This document shows, piece after piece, positions 1 through 6,559 of a stretch of DNA of 13,080 bases; the first letter of the stretch is position 1; the number at the start of each line of letters is the position of its first letter. This DNA comes from CAYLTX01 sp046545675 (GTDB lineage: Bacteria; Myxococcota_A; Bradymonadia; Bradymonadales; Bradymonadaceae): NCBI GenBank assembly GCA_046545675.1, contig JBKGZI010000133.1, positions 1 to 13,080 on the forward strand, written 5' to 3'. A program made the position numbers and the translations under genes. The notes beneath the pieces are model-generated. The model was not told where the DNA came from, ran no database searches, and saw only the letters and a program-made list of their open reading frames with translations.

Positions 1-3
1 ATC

Positions 4-98
4 GCAACCCCCGCCTAGAAAGGCCTCGCAAAATGCGCTCGGCGCACGGTCAACCCGCATAAACGGCGCTTGAAAAGCAGCGCCTTAACGTCAAAAAC
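4..98 (+). repeat. Dispersed repeat, copy A (3'-end-associated element)
   Basis: This copy opens with GCAACCCCCGCCTAGAAAGG and closes with GCAGCGCCTTAACGTCAAAA. The same opening and closing blocks recur at 3043-3122 (inverted) and 3363-3436, with a variable GC-rich middle. Near the end, GGCGC and GCGCC arms flank a TTGAAAAGCA stretch and can form a hairpin. Its TTAAC end lies 14 bp from the stop codon of the minus-strand oxidoreductase gene, so that gene's transcript would read into it. The copy has the same orientation as the right arm of the 3043-3436 composite; a matching left half could lie before the window start. Confidence 0.8.
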
Positions 99-112
99 CT
101 CAGGCCCCGACA

Positions 113-895
113 TCACACGTTGATATGAATGTGCCCACTGGGCACGCCCATCCGCAACAACTTGCCAATCATCAACTCCATCATGATGGGCGCGCCGCTG
201 ACGAAGATGAGCGCGTTGTCGAGGTTCGGGGCGTCTTCTTCGAAGGCGTGCTGGACGTAGCGGAAGCCCTCCTCGGGCTCGGGCAGGTTCTCGATGGCCT
301 GGTAGATGCGGGCGCCCTGGGCGCGCCAGTCGGCGAATTCGCCCGCGTAGGCGAAGTCGTCGACGTCGTTCTCGCCGTAGTAGATAGCCAGGCTCGCGGG
401 GGCGAGTTCGGAGCGCGTGCGCCAATATTCGAGCACGGGCCGCACGCTGGCGATGCCGGCGCCGGTGGTGAAGAAGAGCACCGAGCGGCCGGCGGCGTCT
501 GCGGCCGGGTAGCCGTGACCCTCCGGAGGGCTCAAGACCACCCGCTGGCCGGCCTCGATCCGCTCGGCCATCTCTCCGATCTCGCTCTCGCGGTCGATGA
601 GGAAGTGCCACTTCTCGTCGCCCGGCGCACTGGCGATCACCAAAAAGCGCGGCTCGTACGCACCACATTGGAAGGTCACGTACTGGCCGGGGCAGTCAAA
701 CGCCGCCAGAAACTCGGGGTCGTCGACCTCGACCTCGAGCCCGATATAACGCGCCCCCTCACGCCAGACACGCCTGACCACGAAACGCTTACGCGTCCGC
801 GCGCCCTCCGGCGGCCGCTCCGGCATCGCGTTGGCCAGGTCGTGGGCATATTTTTCAATATCCAAGTCTTTCAATCTCTGTCCCTCTGCGGGCAT
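113..895 (-). CDS. FAD/NAD(P)H-binding oxidoreductase, ferredoxin-NADP reductase-like
   Basis: The protein has about 260 residues and the two-domain layout of the ferredoxin-NADP(H) reductase superfamily, which moves electrons between NAD(P)H and a partner through FAD. An FAD-binding beta-barrel spans roughly residues 33-125: GQYVTF at 70-75, then EPRFLVIAS at 81-89, standing in for the flavin-binding RxxS region. The nucleotide-binding half has GAGIASVRP at 145-153, and SGAPIMMELM at 233-242 replaces the usual CGPxxM motif, so the cysteine is serine here. There is no cysteine cluster for 2Fe-2S or a PyrK-type centre, no signal peptide and no membrane segment; it should be a soluble flavoprotein with an unknown partner. 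The start is uncertain. ATG at 895 is chosen; TTG at 910 extends the frame, and an internal TTG at residue 8 (874) has a better GAGG upstream. The gene stands alone, with a repeat just past its stop. Confidence 0.85.
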   Translation of the reverse strand: MPAEGQRLKDLDIEKYAHDLANAMPERPPEGARTRKRFVVRRVWREGARYIGLEVEVDDPEFLAAFDCPGQYVTFQCGAYEPRFLVIASAPGDEKWHFLIDRESEIGEMAERIEAGQRVVLSPPEGHGYPAADAAGRSVLFFTTGAGIASVRPVLEYWRTRSELAPASLAIYYGENDVDDFAYAGEFADWRAQGARIYQAIENLPEPEEGFRYVQHAFEEDAPNLDNALIFVSGAPIMMELMIGKLLRMGVPSGHIHINV

Positions 896-1003
896 CTCAC
901 ACACTCGCAAGCATTAGCAGAAACTCACCATTCGACAAATGCCCCACCTTGCTCCTCCCTTTATGCGGCTTGACCGTGCGCGCTAAAAAACGCGCGGGGA
1001 GGG

Positions 1004-1036
1004 CCCCCAAGCCCCAAGCCCCAAGCCCCAAGCCCG
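1004..1036. repeat. CCCCAAG heptamer array, G-quadruplex-capable on the minus strand
   Basis: Four exact CCCCAAG units (1005-1032) are followed by CCC and the tail GCAGTACC. On the minus strand this gives four or more runs of at least three G, separated by CTT loops, which fits the canonical G-quadruplex pattern. It lies in the 217-bp divergent spacer between the oxidoreductase gene and the 274-aa gene. The same heptamer recurs at 1993-2024 and, in the other orientation with the same GTACTGC flank, at 9008-9047. The rest of the spacer has a weak GCGCG/CGCGC inverted repeat around an A-run (978-995), and I see no convincing promoter. Confidence 0.9.
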
Positions 1037-1112
1037 CAGTACCGCTTGCCCCTCCAAGCGCCGTGGGCTATGTTCCGCTCGGTGTTCGTGGTTTTGAACT
1101 TTCGAGGTGAAC

Positions 1113-1937
1113 ATGCCCGTCCCCTATTATCATCTGCTCGGACATATCTACCTGGCCGTCGACGCGTGCGAGCACGAGTCGAGCCTGGCCAGCGCCCTCA
1201 AAAAAGCCGGGTTCGGCGACGACAATTTGGCCCGCGGCAGGAAGTTGCTCGAAGAGGGCCTCGAACTCGTCGATCGCAAGGCCGAAGAGGTCGGCGAAGA
1301 CCGCATCTACGAACATAACCTGCACGGATCGGCCGACGAGGTGCAGATGTGGCTGTCGACCTCTGCCTTCCAGCTCAAAAAGGCGCTCGACGATGACACG
1401 CTCATCCACAAAACGCTGGGCAAATCGCTGCACTCGCGCAACCACACCGTGACCATCGTCGCCCAATCGCTGCGGCTGATCGCGATGGTGCGCACCGAGC
1501 CGACCATCCACGAGAACCTGGGCTCGGCTCGCCAGGTCCACGACCTGATCGTGCGCGGCTGGGTGCTGCTGGGCAAGGTCTTCAAAAACGGCGACATCCA
1601 GATGACGCCGGGCTCGGCCGGAGACCCCGACGCGCCGGTCTTCGAAGACATCGCCAAACACCACGCCAAGATGACCGAATGGGTCGTCGAGCTGGGCCGC
1701 GCCGCCGACAAACTTCGCGGCCAGCCGTCGCTGATCGGCCTGCTCGGCTACGTGCCCGAGGGCGTCGGCCTGCCGCTGGGCGGCACCGCCTACGACGTCC
1801 CGTTGCACCAAAAAGCCCAGCGCGAAGAGCTGCCCGACTTCGACGACCTTCGCCCCGATCCAGGCTGGTCGGCCGGCCGACAGGGCCGCAACAACGAGAA
1901 CCTCGGCGAGGGCTGGGTCGAACCGACCTTCGAATAG
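1113..1937 (+). CDS. Unrecognised 274-aa soluble helical protein
   Basis: I do not recognise a family. The start is ATG 1113, preceded by GAGGTGA at 1104-1110, which fits the 16S anti-Shine-Dalgarno well; GTG at 1107 lies inside that site and is less likely. Residues 1 to about 215 look mostly alpha-helical, alternating acidic and basic residues with leucine and valine heptad-like spacing. The last 55 or so residues are polar, with proline, glycine and aspartate, and probably extended. There is no signal peptide, transmembrane segment, zinc cluster or nucleotide-binding motif. Reading-frame quality and GC-rich third positions support a real gene. It is followed 96 bp later by the J-protein gene on the same strand, with a heptamer array between them, so the two may be co-transcribed. 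It could be a lineage-restricted protein; no function can be assigned from sequence. Confidence 0.8.
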   Translation: MPVPYYHLLGHIYLAVDACEHESSLASALKKAGFGDDNLARGRKLLEEGLELVDRKAEEVGEDRIYEHNLHGSADEVQMWLSTSAFQLKKALDDDTLIHKTLGKSLHSRNHTVTIVAQSLRLIAMVRTEPTIHENLGSARQVHDLIVRGWVLLGKVFKNGDIQMTPGSAGDPDAPVFEDIAKHHAKMTEWVVELGRAADKLRGQPSLIGLLGYVPEGVGLPLGGTAYDVPLHQKAQREELPDFDDLRPDPGWSAGRQGRNNENLGEGWVEPTFE

Positions 1938-1992
1938 TCACAGACTGCGGCACACGGACCGACGGCTTAATCAGTGCATCAGCGCATCAGCG

Positions 1993-2024
1993 CCCCAAGC
2001 CCCAAGCCCCAAGCCCCAAGCCCG
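1993..2024. repeat. CCCCAAG heptamer array, second locus
   Basis: Four exact CCCCAAG units (1993-2020) are followed by CCCG. The minus strand again offers five G-runs with CTT loops. Just upstream, GCATCAGC is repeated twice in tandem (from about 1975), so two different short repeats sit side by side. The array ends 10 bp before the inferred CTG start of the J-protein gene, where a Shine-Dalgarno would normally lie and where none is visible. Confidence 0.9.
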
Positions 2025-2033
2025 CTTTAGCCA

Positions 2034-2987
2034 CTGCAAACCGACCTCTACAAACTCCTGGGCGTGCCGCGTGACGCCGATCAGCGCCAGATCAAGAGCG
2101 CGTATCGGCGTCTTGCGCGCGAGCACCACCCGGACCTCAACCCCGACGACCCCGCGGCCGAGGAGCAATTCAAGCGCGTGCTCGCCGCCTTTCACGTGCT
2201 CAGCGATCCCACCACCCGCCAGCGCTACGACGACTACGGCTTCGAGGGGCTGCGCAGCGACTTCAATCCGCGACGCAGCAAAAAACGCACCCGCCACAAA
2301 GCCCAGCGCCCAGACGACCGTCCCAAAAGCGAGCGAGCCGCCTCCAGCGCCGACACCATCTTCGCCGAGATCTTCAACGGCCGAAGCCCGCTCGACAGCA
2401 GCCACATGAACGAATTTGGCGGCTTCGACACCTCGCTGGAGCGCGGCCAAGATCTATCGGCCGATCTGACGGTCGATTTTCTCAGCGCCGTGCGCGGCGG
2501 CGCCGCCAAGGTGCGCCTGCCCAACCGCAGCGTCACCATCGACATCCCCGCGGGCATCGCCGACGGCCAGACCCTCGAGCTGCGCGGCCGCGGCGGTGAG
2601 CCGGCCTCCGAAGCCGGCATCCCCGGCGACCTCAGCGTCACCATCCACGTCTCCGCCCACCCGCTGCTGCGCCGCGACGGCCTCGACCTATACCTCGACG
2701 TCCCGCTGACCGTCGCCGAGGCGGTCAACGGCGCCGAGATCACCATCCCCACGCCCCACGGCAGCATGGAAGTCGAGGTCCCCGCCGGCGTCCACACCGG
2801 CACCAAGCTGCGCCTGGCCGGCCAGGGCGTCCGTCTCAGCGCGAAATTAGGCGGGCCCAAAGAAGGCGATTTCTTTGCGGTCATGCAGGTCTATACGCCC
2901 GACTACGTCGACGACGAGATCCGCGACGCCGCCGAGACATTGACGCGTGGGTATTCTGAGGATGTGCGACGAGACCTCGAGTTGTAG
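2034..2987 (+). CDS. J-domain co-chaperone without zinc finger (CbpA/DnaJ class II type)
   Basis: This Hsp40 should stimulate the ATPase of a DnaK and deliver clients to it in the cytoplasm. With the start taken at CTG 2034 the protein has 317 residues: J-domain 1-70, including DLYKLLGV helix I and HPD at 32-34; a basic, Ser-rich linker at about 75-125; and two C-terminal beta-domains, with IDIPAGIADGQ in the first and VEVPAGVHTG in the second. The four CxxCxGxG zinc repeats of class I DnaJ are absent. The start is unusual. TAG at 2028-2030 closes the frame, and no ATG, GTG or TTG lies between it and GTG 2064. Starting at GTG 2064 would remove helix I and place HPD at 22-24, against about 33 in DnaJ. 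CTG initiation, a leaderless message or a sequence error could explain this. The family call is firm; the start is not. Confidence 0.9.
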   Translation: MQTDLYKLLGVPRDADQRQIKSAYRRLAREHHPDLNPDDPAAEEQFKRVLAAFHVLSDPTTRQRYDDYGFEGLRSDFNPRRSKKRTRHKAQRPDDRPKSERAASSADTIFAEIFNGRSPLDSSHMNEFGGFDTSLERGQDLSADLTVDFLSAVRGGAAKVRLPNRSVTIDIPAGIADGQTLELRGRGGEPASEAGIPGDLSVTIHVSAHPLLRRDGLDLYLDVPLTVAEAVNGAEITIPTPHGSMEVEVPAGVHTGTKLRLAGQGVRLSAKLGGPKEGDFFAVMQVYTPDYVDDEIRDAAETLTRGYSEDVRRDLEL

Positions 2988-2990
2988 GCC

Positions 2991-3042
<52 letters not shown>

Positions 3043-3056
<14 letters not shown>

Positions 3057-3122
3057 AAGGCGCTGCTTTTCAGGCGCCGCGCCGAAGCGCAAAGCGCGTA
3101 GGCCTTTCTAGCCGGGGGTTGC
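3043..3122 (-). repeat. Dispersed repeat, copy B (left arm of composite)
   Basis: Read on the minus strand this copy has GCAACCCCCGGCTAGAAAGG, a variable GC-rich middle, then GAAAAGCAGCGCCTTAACG. That matches copy A almost exactly at both ends. Its tail has an extra GGCA next to AACGTCAAA. GGCGCTG and CAGGCGCC arms around CTTTT give a hairpin with one bulge. The TTAAC end faces the J-protein stop codon, as in the other copies. Confidence 0.8.
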
Positions 3123-3158
3123 ACTCGAACCGCAGGTGAGAGTGCTTACCCCCGGGGG
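3121..3158. repeat. Left inner hairpin plus CCCCCGGGGG palindrome
   Basis: GCACTC (3121-3126) pairs perfectly with GAGTGC (3140-3145) across a 13-nt loop. CTTAC follows, then the 10-bp palindrome at 3149-3158. The same arrangement occurs inverted on the right of the array. Confidence 0.75.
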
Positions 3159-3176
3159 ATGGTCACGTTGCCCAAA

Positions 3177-3325
3177 CGCCACGTCTTGGGTTGTACGAAA
3201 ATCCAATACGTTACATCTTCGCTTCCACAAAAACCCAATACGCCACGTCTTGGGTTGTACGAAAACCCAACACGCCACGTCTTGGGTTGTACGAAAACCC
3301 AACACGCCACGTCTTGGGTTGTTGC
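3177..3325. repeat. 32-bp tandem array with palindromic core
   Basis: Units start at 3177, 3209, 3241, 3273 and 3305, giving an exact 32-bp period; the fifth unit is cut short. Units 1, 3 and 4 are nearly identical (CGCCACGTC, then TTGGGTT, GTACGAA, AACCCAA). Unit 2 is degenerate but keeps the period and the AACCCAA end. Each intact unit holds a 7-bp inverted repeat around a 7-nt loop. There are no unique spacers, so this is not a CRISPR array. Both strands give open frames across it, but these are repeats of the period and not genes. Confidence 0.9.
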
Positions 3326-3330
3326 GACAT

Positions 3331-3364
3331 CCCCCGGGGGTAAGCTCTCGGCTTCGCCAAGAGC
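3331..3364. repeat. Right inner palindrome plus hairpin
   Basis: CCCCCGGGGG at 3331-3340 is followed by GTAA and then a stem: GCTCT pairs with AGAGC, with one mismatch and then GG/CC, around a CTTCG loop. It mirrors the left hairpin in position, but both strands of the stem differ in sequence. Confidence 0.7.
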
Positions 3365-3436
3365 AACCCCCGGCTAGAAAGGCGTCGCTGAACTGCGCTC
3401 CGCGCGGCGCAGAAGGCGCGCCTTAACTTCAAAAGA
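3363..3436 (+). repeat. Dispersed repeat, copy C (right arm of composite)
   Basis: This copy opens GCAACCCCCGGCTAGAAAGG and ends GCGCGCCTTAACTTCAAAAG. It is about 20 bp shorter than copy A in the middle. It touches the stop codon (3437-3439) of the minus-strand LarA-family gene, again with its TTAAC end facing the gene. Confidence 0.8.
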
Positions 3437-4594
3437 CTAGCCCGTGCGCGGCACCCCATGAAAAACGTCGCTCACCAAGCGCCCGCGCCCTCCGGGCGCA
3501 TACGCGTCCAACGCCTCATCGATGCTCTCAAATTGCTCGATCCCCATCGCCTCTAACTCCGCCATTGGCACCGCGCCGACCAACGCCACGTCACACCAAT
3601 GGAGCGCCCGAGCCAGCACATACGCCCGCTGCTGGCCGCCCTTTGTCGACACCTCACGATCCCCGGCCAACTCGGCCAACAACGCCTCCCGCCCCCGCAG
3701 CATCGCCTCGGCACACGCGCGCTCGCCGGAGCCCTGGCCGATGCCCTCGGGGCAGGCGGCCTCGAGGACGAGCAGGCCGCCTTCGCGGATCGCCGGCCGG
3801 TCGACCAGCGCCACATAGGTGGCCGCGCGCGAGGCCTGGTAGAAGTTGACCGCTTTGGGGCCCTCGACCGGAAGATGCAGCCAGTCATAGGGCTGGTCGA
3901 CCTGCTCGAAGAAGACCTCGGCACTGACCTCGACACACGCCGAAAACGCCTCCTCGAGACGTCCGAAGCGCACCGCGTGCGCGCTGTCGGGGCCGTCGGG
4001 CACTGCCATCAGCCCCCACATCGGCCCCAATGGGCGCACGAGCTCCCACAATGCCTGCTGGAACGGATTGTCGTCGGTATTTCCCAGGGCGGTGCGCGCG
4101 TCGCGCAAAAACTCCAGCCCGTGCATGGCGCTGACGGTCGCCCGCGAGCCGCACCCGATCGCCACCGTCTTCGCCCCGCCGGAGAATCCGGCGTATTGAT
4201 GCGGCTCGACCACGCCCACACAGATCACCCGATCGGCCTCAGCGATCTCCCGACAAAACCGGGCCGGCAGCGTTGGCCAGCCGGCGCGGTCGGCGCCCAC
4301 ATCGGCGTCGAACTCCACCAGATCGTCGGCCCGCGCGTCGTGCTGGACGACCCGGGCCCCAAACCTGCCCGCCAACGCCACCAACGGCGCGATCTCGGCG
4401 TCGGACAACGGCCGATGCAGCCCCAACGCCACCACGATCGTCACATCACACCCGGCCTCGTCGAGTCGCGCGAGCAATGGCGGCAAAACGCGCTCGTAGT
4501 CGATCGGGCGGGTGAGATCGGGCACGGCAATGGCGACCGAATGGCCACGAAAATCGGACGCGTCGAACCCCTCGTTGATCGCCTTCGAAATCAT
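3437..4594 (-). CDS. Lactate racemase family protein (LarA / DUF2088, nickel-pincer type)
   Basis: The 385-residue protein carries the LarA signatures: DLTRP at 26-30, ALGLHRP ending in H60-R61-P62, and EPHQYAGFSGGAK with H132 and K142. In Lactobacillus LarA the two histidines are catalytic and this lysine carries the nickel-pincer nucleotide cofactor, so a racemase or epimerase acting on a 2-hydroxy acid is likely. It is somewhat shorter than the roughly 424 residues of the founding enzyme, and its substrate cannot be read from sequence. The cofactor genes larB, larC and larE are not in the window. Its ATG directly abuts the recQ stop codon (TAG then ATG), with GGAGGTGG inside the recQ end as ribosome binding site. 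This indicates one transcript and possibly translational coupling, although the functions look unrelated. A dispersed repeat begins immediately after its stop. Confidence 0.85.
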   Translation of the reverse strand: MISKAINEGFDASDFRGHSVAIAVPDLTRPIDYERVLPPLLARLDEAGCDVTIVVALGLHRPLSDAEIAPLVALAGRFGARVVQHDARADDLVEFDADVGADRAGWPTLPARFCREIAEADRVICVGVVEPHQYAGFSGGAKTVAIGCGSRATVSAMHGLEFLRDARTALGNTDDNPFQQALWELVRPLGPMWGLMAVPDGPDSAHAVRFGRLEEAFSACVEVSAEVFFEQVDQPYDWLHLPVEGPKAVNFYQASRAATYVALVDRPAIREGGLLVLEAACPEGIGQGSGERACAEAMLRGREALLAELAGDREVSTKGGQQRAYVLARALHWCDVALVGAVPMAELEAMGIEQFESIDEALDAYAPGGRGRLVSDVFHGVPRTG

Positions 4595-6484
4595 CTAACC
4601 CACCACCTCCAAAATCCGCCCCTCCAGGCGTCGCTCCAGCCCCACCGGCACGCGCGCCTCACCGCGCATGACCTCGACGCCGGCGTCGGTCAGTGCGATG
4701 CGCCGGCGGCCCTTGGCGCTGACCAGGCCCTCCTCGGTGCAGGCGTCGAGCAGCTCGACGAGGTCCTGCTGGTTGACGTAGTCGAGGATGCCCCAGGTCG
4801 ACAGATCGCTCAGCCCGCGCCGCTCGAGGTCGGTGGCCGTGGAGCCGCGCAGCATCGAGGCGACCCGGATGCGGGTGGCCGCCCCGCGCGCCCGAGCCAC
4901 GCCGCTGAGCACCTTTCGCACGATCGTCTCCGCCGGATCGTCCGCCTGGAGTCGGCGAGTCGAGCTCGACGACGCCCTCACATACGCCGGCTTGCCGCAG
5001 CAGGCGTCGCAGTGGCCGCAGCCATCTTTATAGCTGGGCTTGCTGTTGAAATAATTGAGCAGATAGGTCTGCCGGCAGCCCTTCCCGCGCGCGTACATTC
5101 TCACGTCGTCGAGCTGGCGCTGGCCCAGCCTTCGCTGGTGCTCGAGCTTGTCCCAGTCCACGCGCAGGTCGCGCAATCGGGCACGGTCGAGCACCTCGAC
5201 CCACGGCTGGCCGTTTTGGGTGCCGAAGTCCAGGTGGCCGCCCTGCTGGAGCAACTTCAACGAGGTCTCCACCCCCCAGGAGTGGATATGCGAGGAGCGG
5301 CCGGCGCGGTTGAGATGGTCGCAGATCTGATCGGCGCCGATCTCGTGGCGGCCCGCGCCGCGCTTGAATAGCAGCATCCAGACCCGCTCCACGGTTTCCT
5401 TTGCCGGAAAGGAGTTCTCGGTGAAGAATTCGTGGATGCGCCCGTCGCGCTCGTTGTACAGCACCACACATTCGGCCGGCTCACCGTCGCGGCCGGCGCG
5501 GCCCGCCTCCTGATAATAGGCCTCCAGGCTCCCCGGGATATTATAGTGGACGATGGCGCGCACATCGGATTTGTCGACGCCCATGCCGAAGGCGTTGGTG
5601 GCCACCAGCACCGGCAGATCGCCAGCCATAAACGCGTCTTGGATCTGCGCGCGCGCTTTCGCCGAAAGCCCGGCGTGGTAGGCGGAGACGACCCAGCCGT
5701 TGGAGTCGAGCGTGCCGCTGACTTCGTTGACCTGTTTTCGGGTCGCGCAATAGATCACCACCGACTCGCCGCGGTGGTACTCGAGCAGGCTCTCGATGCG
5801 CTCCATCTTGGCCTGCTCGCCGATGGTCTCGGCGACATCATAAAAGAGATTGGGCCGCTCGAAGCCGCTGACGATCACGTCGGCGTCGGCCATGGCCAGG
5901 TGCTCGAGGATATCGCGCTGGACGAGCGTGGTCGCCGTGGCCGTCAGCGCCATCGTCGGCGGGCCTCCCAGCTCGTCTCGCACCTCGTCGAGCGATAGAT
6001 AATCGGGCCGAAAGTCGTGGCCCCACTGGCTGATGCAATGGGCCTCGTCGACCGCCAGAAGGCCGATATCGGCCTGGCCGAGCGCGGCTCGAAACCGCTC
6101 GTTTCGAAATCGCTCCGGCGCGACGTAGACCAGATCCCAGACGCCCTCGACCATCTGCTCGAGCCGGCGGTTCTGCTCGAAGCCGCCGATCGAGGAGTTG
6201 ATCAAGGTCGCCGAGACGCCGAAGTCGACCAGCGCGTCGACCTGGTCTTTCATCAACGCGATCAGCGGCGAGACGACCAGCGCCGTGCCGTCGATTACGC
6301 AGGCGGGCAGTTGGTAGCACAGGCTCTTGCCCGAGCCGGTCGGCATCACCGCCAGCACGTCGCGGCCGTCGAGGACCGCCTCGACGATCTCGCGCTGGCC
6401 GGGCCGAAAGCTCTCGAAGCCGAAGTGCTCCAGGAGTTCTTGTTCGATATTCGCCTTTTCTTGCGTACGACCGTCCGTGGTCAT
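4595..6484 (-). CDS. recQ: ATP-dependent DNA helicase RecQ
   Basis: This 629-residue 3'-5' helicase acts in recombination and repair of stalled forks. Visible motifs are MPTGSGKS (Walker A, 47-54), DEAHCISQWGHDFRPDY (motif II and aromatic loop, 146-162), TATAT (181-185), and QEAGRAGRDG (motif VI, 325-334). The zinc-binding cysteines are C470, C489, C492 and C495, followed by an RQC winged-helix region at about 520-610. There is no room for an HRDC domain. Compared with E. coli RecQ, where the first zinc cysteine is near 380, about 90 extra residues lie between the helicase core and the zinc site. They look like a winged-helix insert, a layout I associate with RecQ proteins of Bacteroidetes type. 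The ATG at 6484 has AGGGGA six bases upstream. It is divergent from the M20 hydrolase gene and followed without a gap by the LarA-family gene. Confidence 0.95.
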   Translation of the reverse strand: MTTDGRTQEKANIEQELLEHFGFESFRPGQREIVEAVLDGRDVLAVMPTGSGKSLCYQLPACVIDGTALVVSPLIALMKDQVDALVDFGVSATLINSSIGGFEQNRRLEQMVEGVWDLVYVAPERFRNERFRAALGQADIGLLAVDEAHCISQWGHDFRPDYLSLDEVRDELGGPPTMALTATATTLVQRDILEHLAMADADVIVSGFERPNLFYDVAETIGEQAKMERIESLLEYHRGESVVIYCATRKQVNEVSGTLDSNGWVVSAYHAGLSAKARAQIQDAFMAGDLPVLVATNAFGMGVDKSDVRAIVHYNIPGSLEAYYQEAGRAGRDGEPAECVVLYNERDGRIHEFFTENSFPAKETVERVWMLLFKRGAGRHEIGADQICDHLNRAGRSSHIHSWGVETSLKLLQQGGHLDFGTQNGQPWVEVLDRARLRDLRVDWDKLEHQRRLGQRQLDDVRMYARGKGCRQTYLLNYFNSKPSYKDGCGHCDACCGKPAYVRASSSSTRRLQADDPAETIVRKVLSGVARARGAATRIRVASMLRGSTATDLERRGLSDLSTWGILDYVNQQDLVELLDACTEEGLVSAKGRRRIALTDAGVEVMRGEARVPVGLERRLEGRILEVVG

Positions 6485-6495
6485 CTATTTCCCCT

Positions 6496-6509
6496 GAGGC
6501 CTATGCCTC
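6496..6509. promoter_or_regulatory. Small inverted repeat in the divergent recQ / M20 spacer
   Basis: GAGGC, CTAT, GCCTC forms a perfect 5-bp stem with a 4-nt loop. It lies next to the recQ ribosome binding site in the 75-bp divergent spacer. It could be an operator or a 5' leader hairpin. It is short enough to be chance. Confidence 0.3.
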
Positions 6510-6559
6510 TGTTATCGTCGCGCCCGTGGACCATAGAACACCCAACCCCCGGAGCCCTG

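Noticed and set aside
978..995. Terminator-like GCGCG/CGCGC stem around an A-run
   Set aside because: The A/T run is in the loop and not after the stem, and the stem is only 5 bp.
3177..3325. CRISPR array
   Set aside because: The period is regular, but the whole 32-bp unit repeats and there are no unique spacers. No cas genes are nearby.
3108..3459. Small proteins read on both strands across the composite repeat
   Set aside because: The frames exist only because the 32-bp repeat avoids stops; the translations are repetitive, lack ribosome binding sites and overlap inverted arms.
3599..5371. 590-residue plus-strand open frame
   Set aside because: It lies antisense to the LarA-family and recQ genes, which have clear family motifs. 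Long antisense frames are expected in GC-rich genes.
6017..6559. Longer N-terminus for the M20 hydrolase
   Set aside because: The extension overlaps recQ antisense and has no family similarity; ATG 6560 has a good ribosome binding site.
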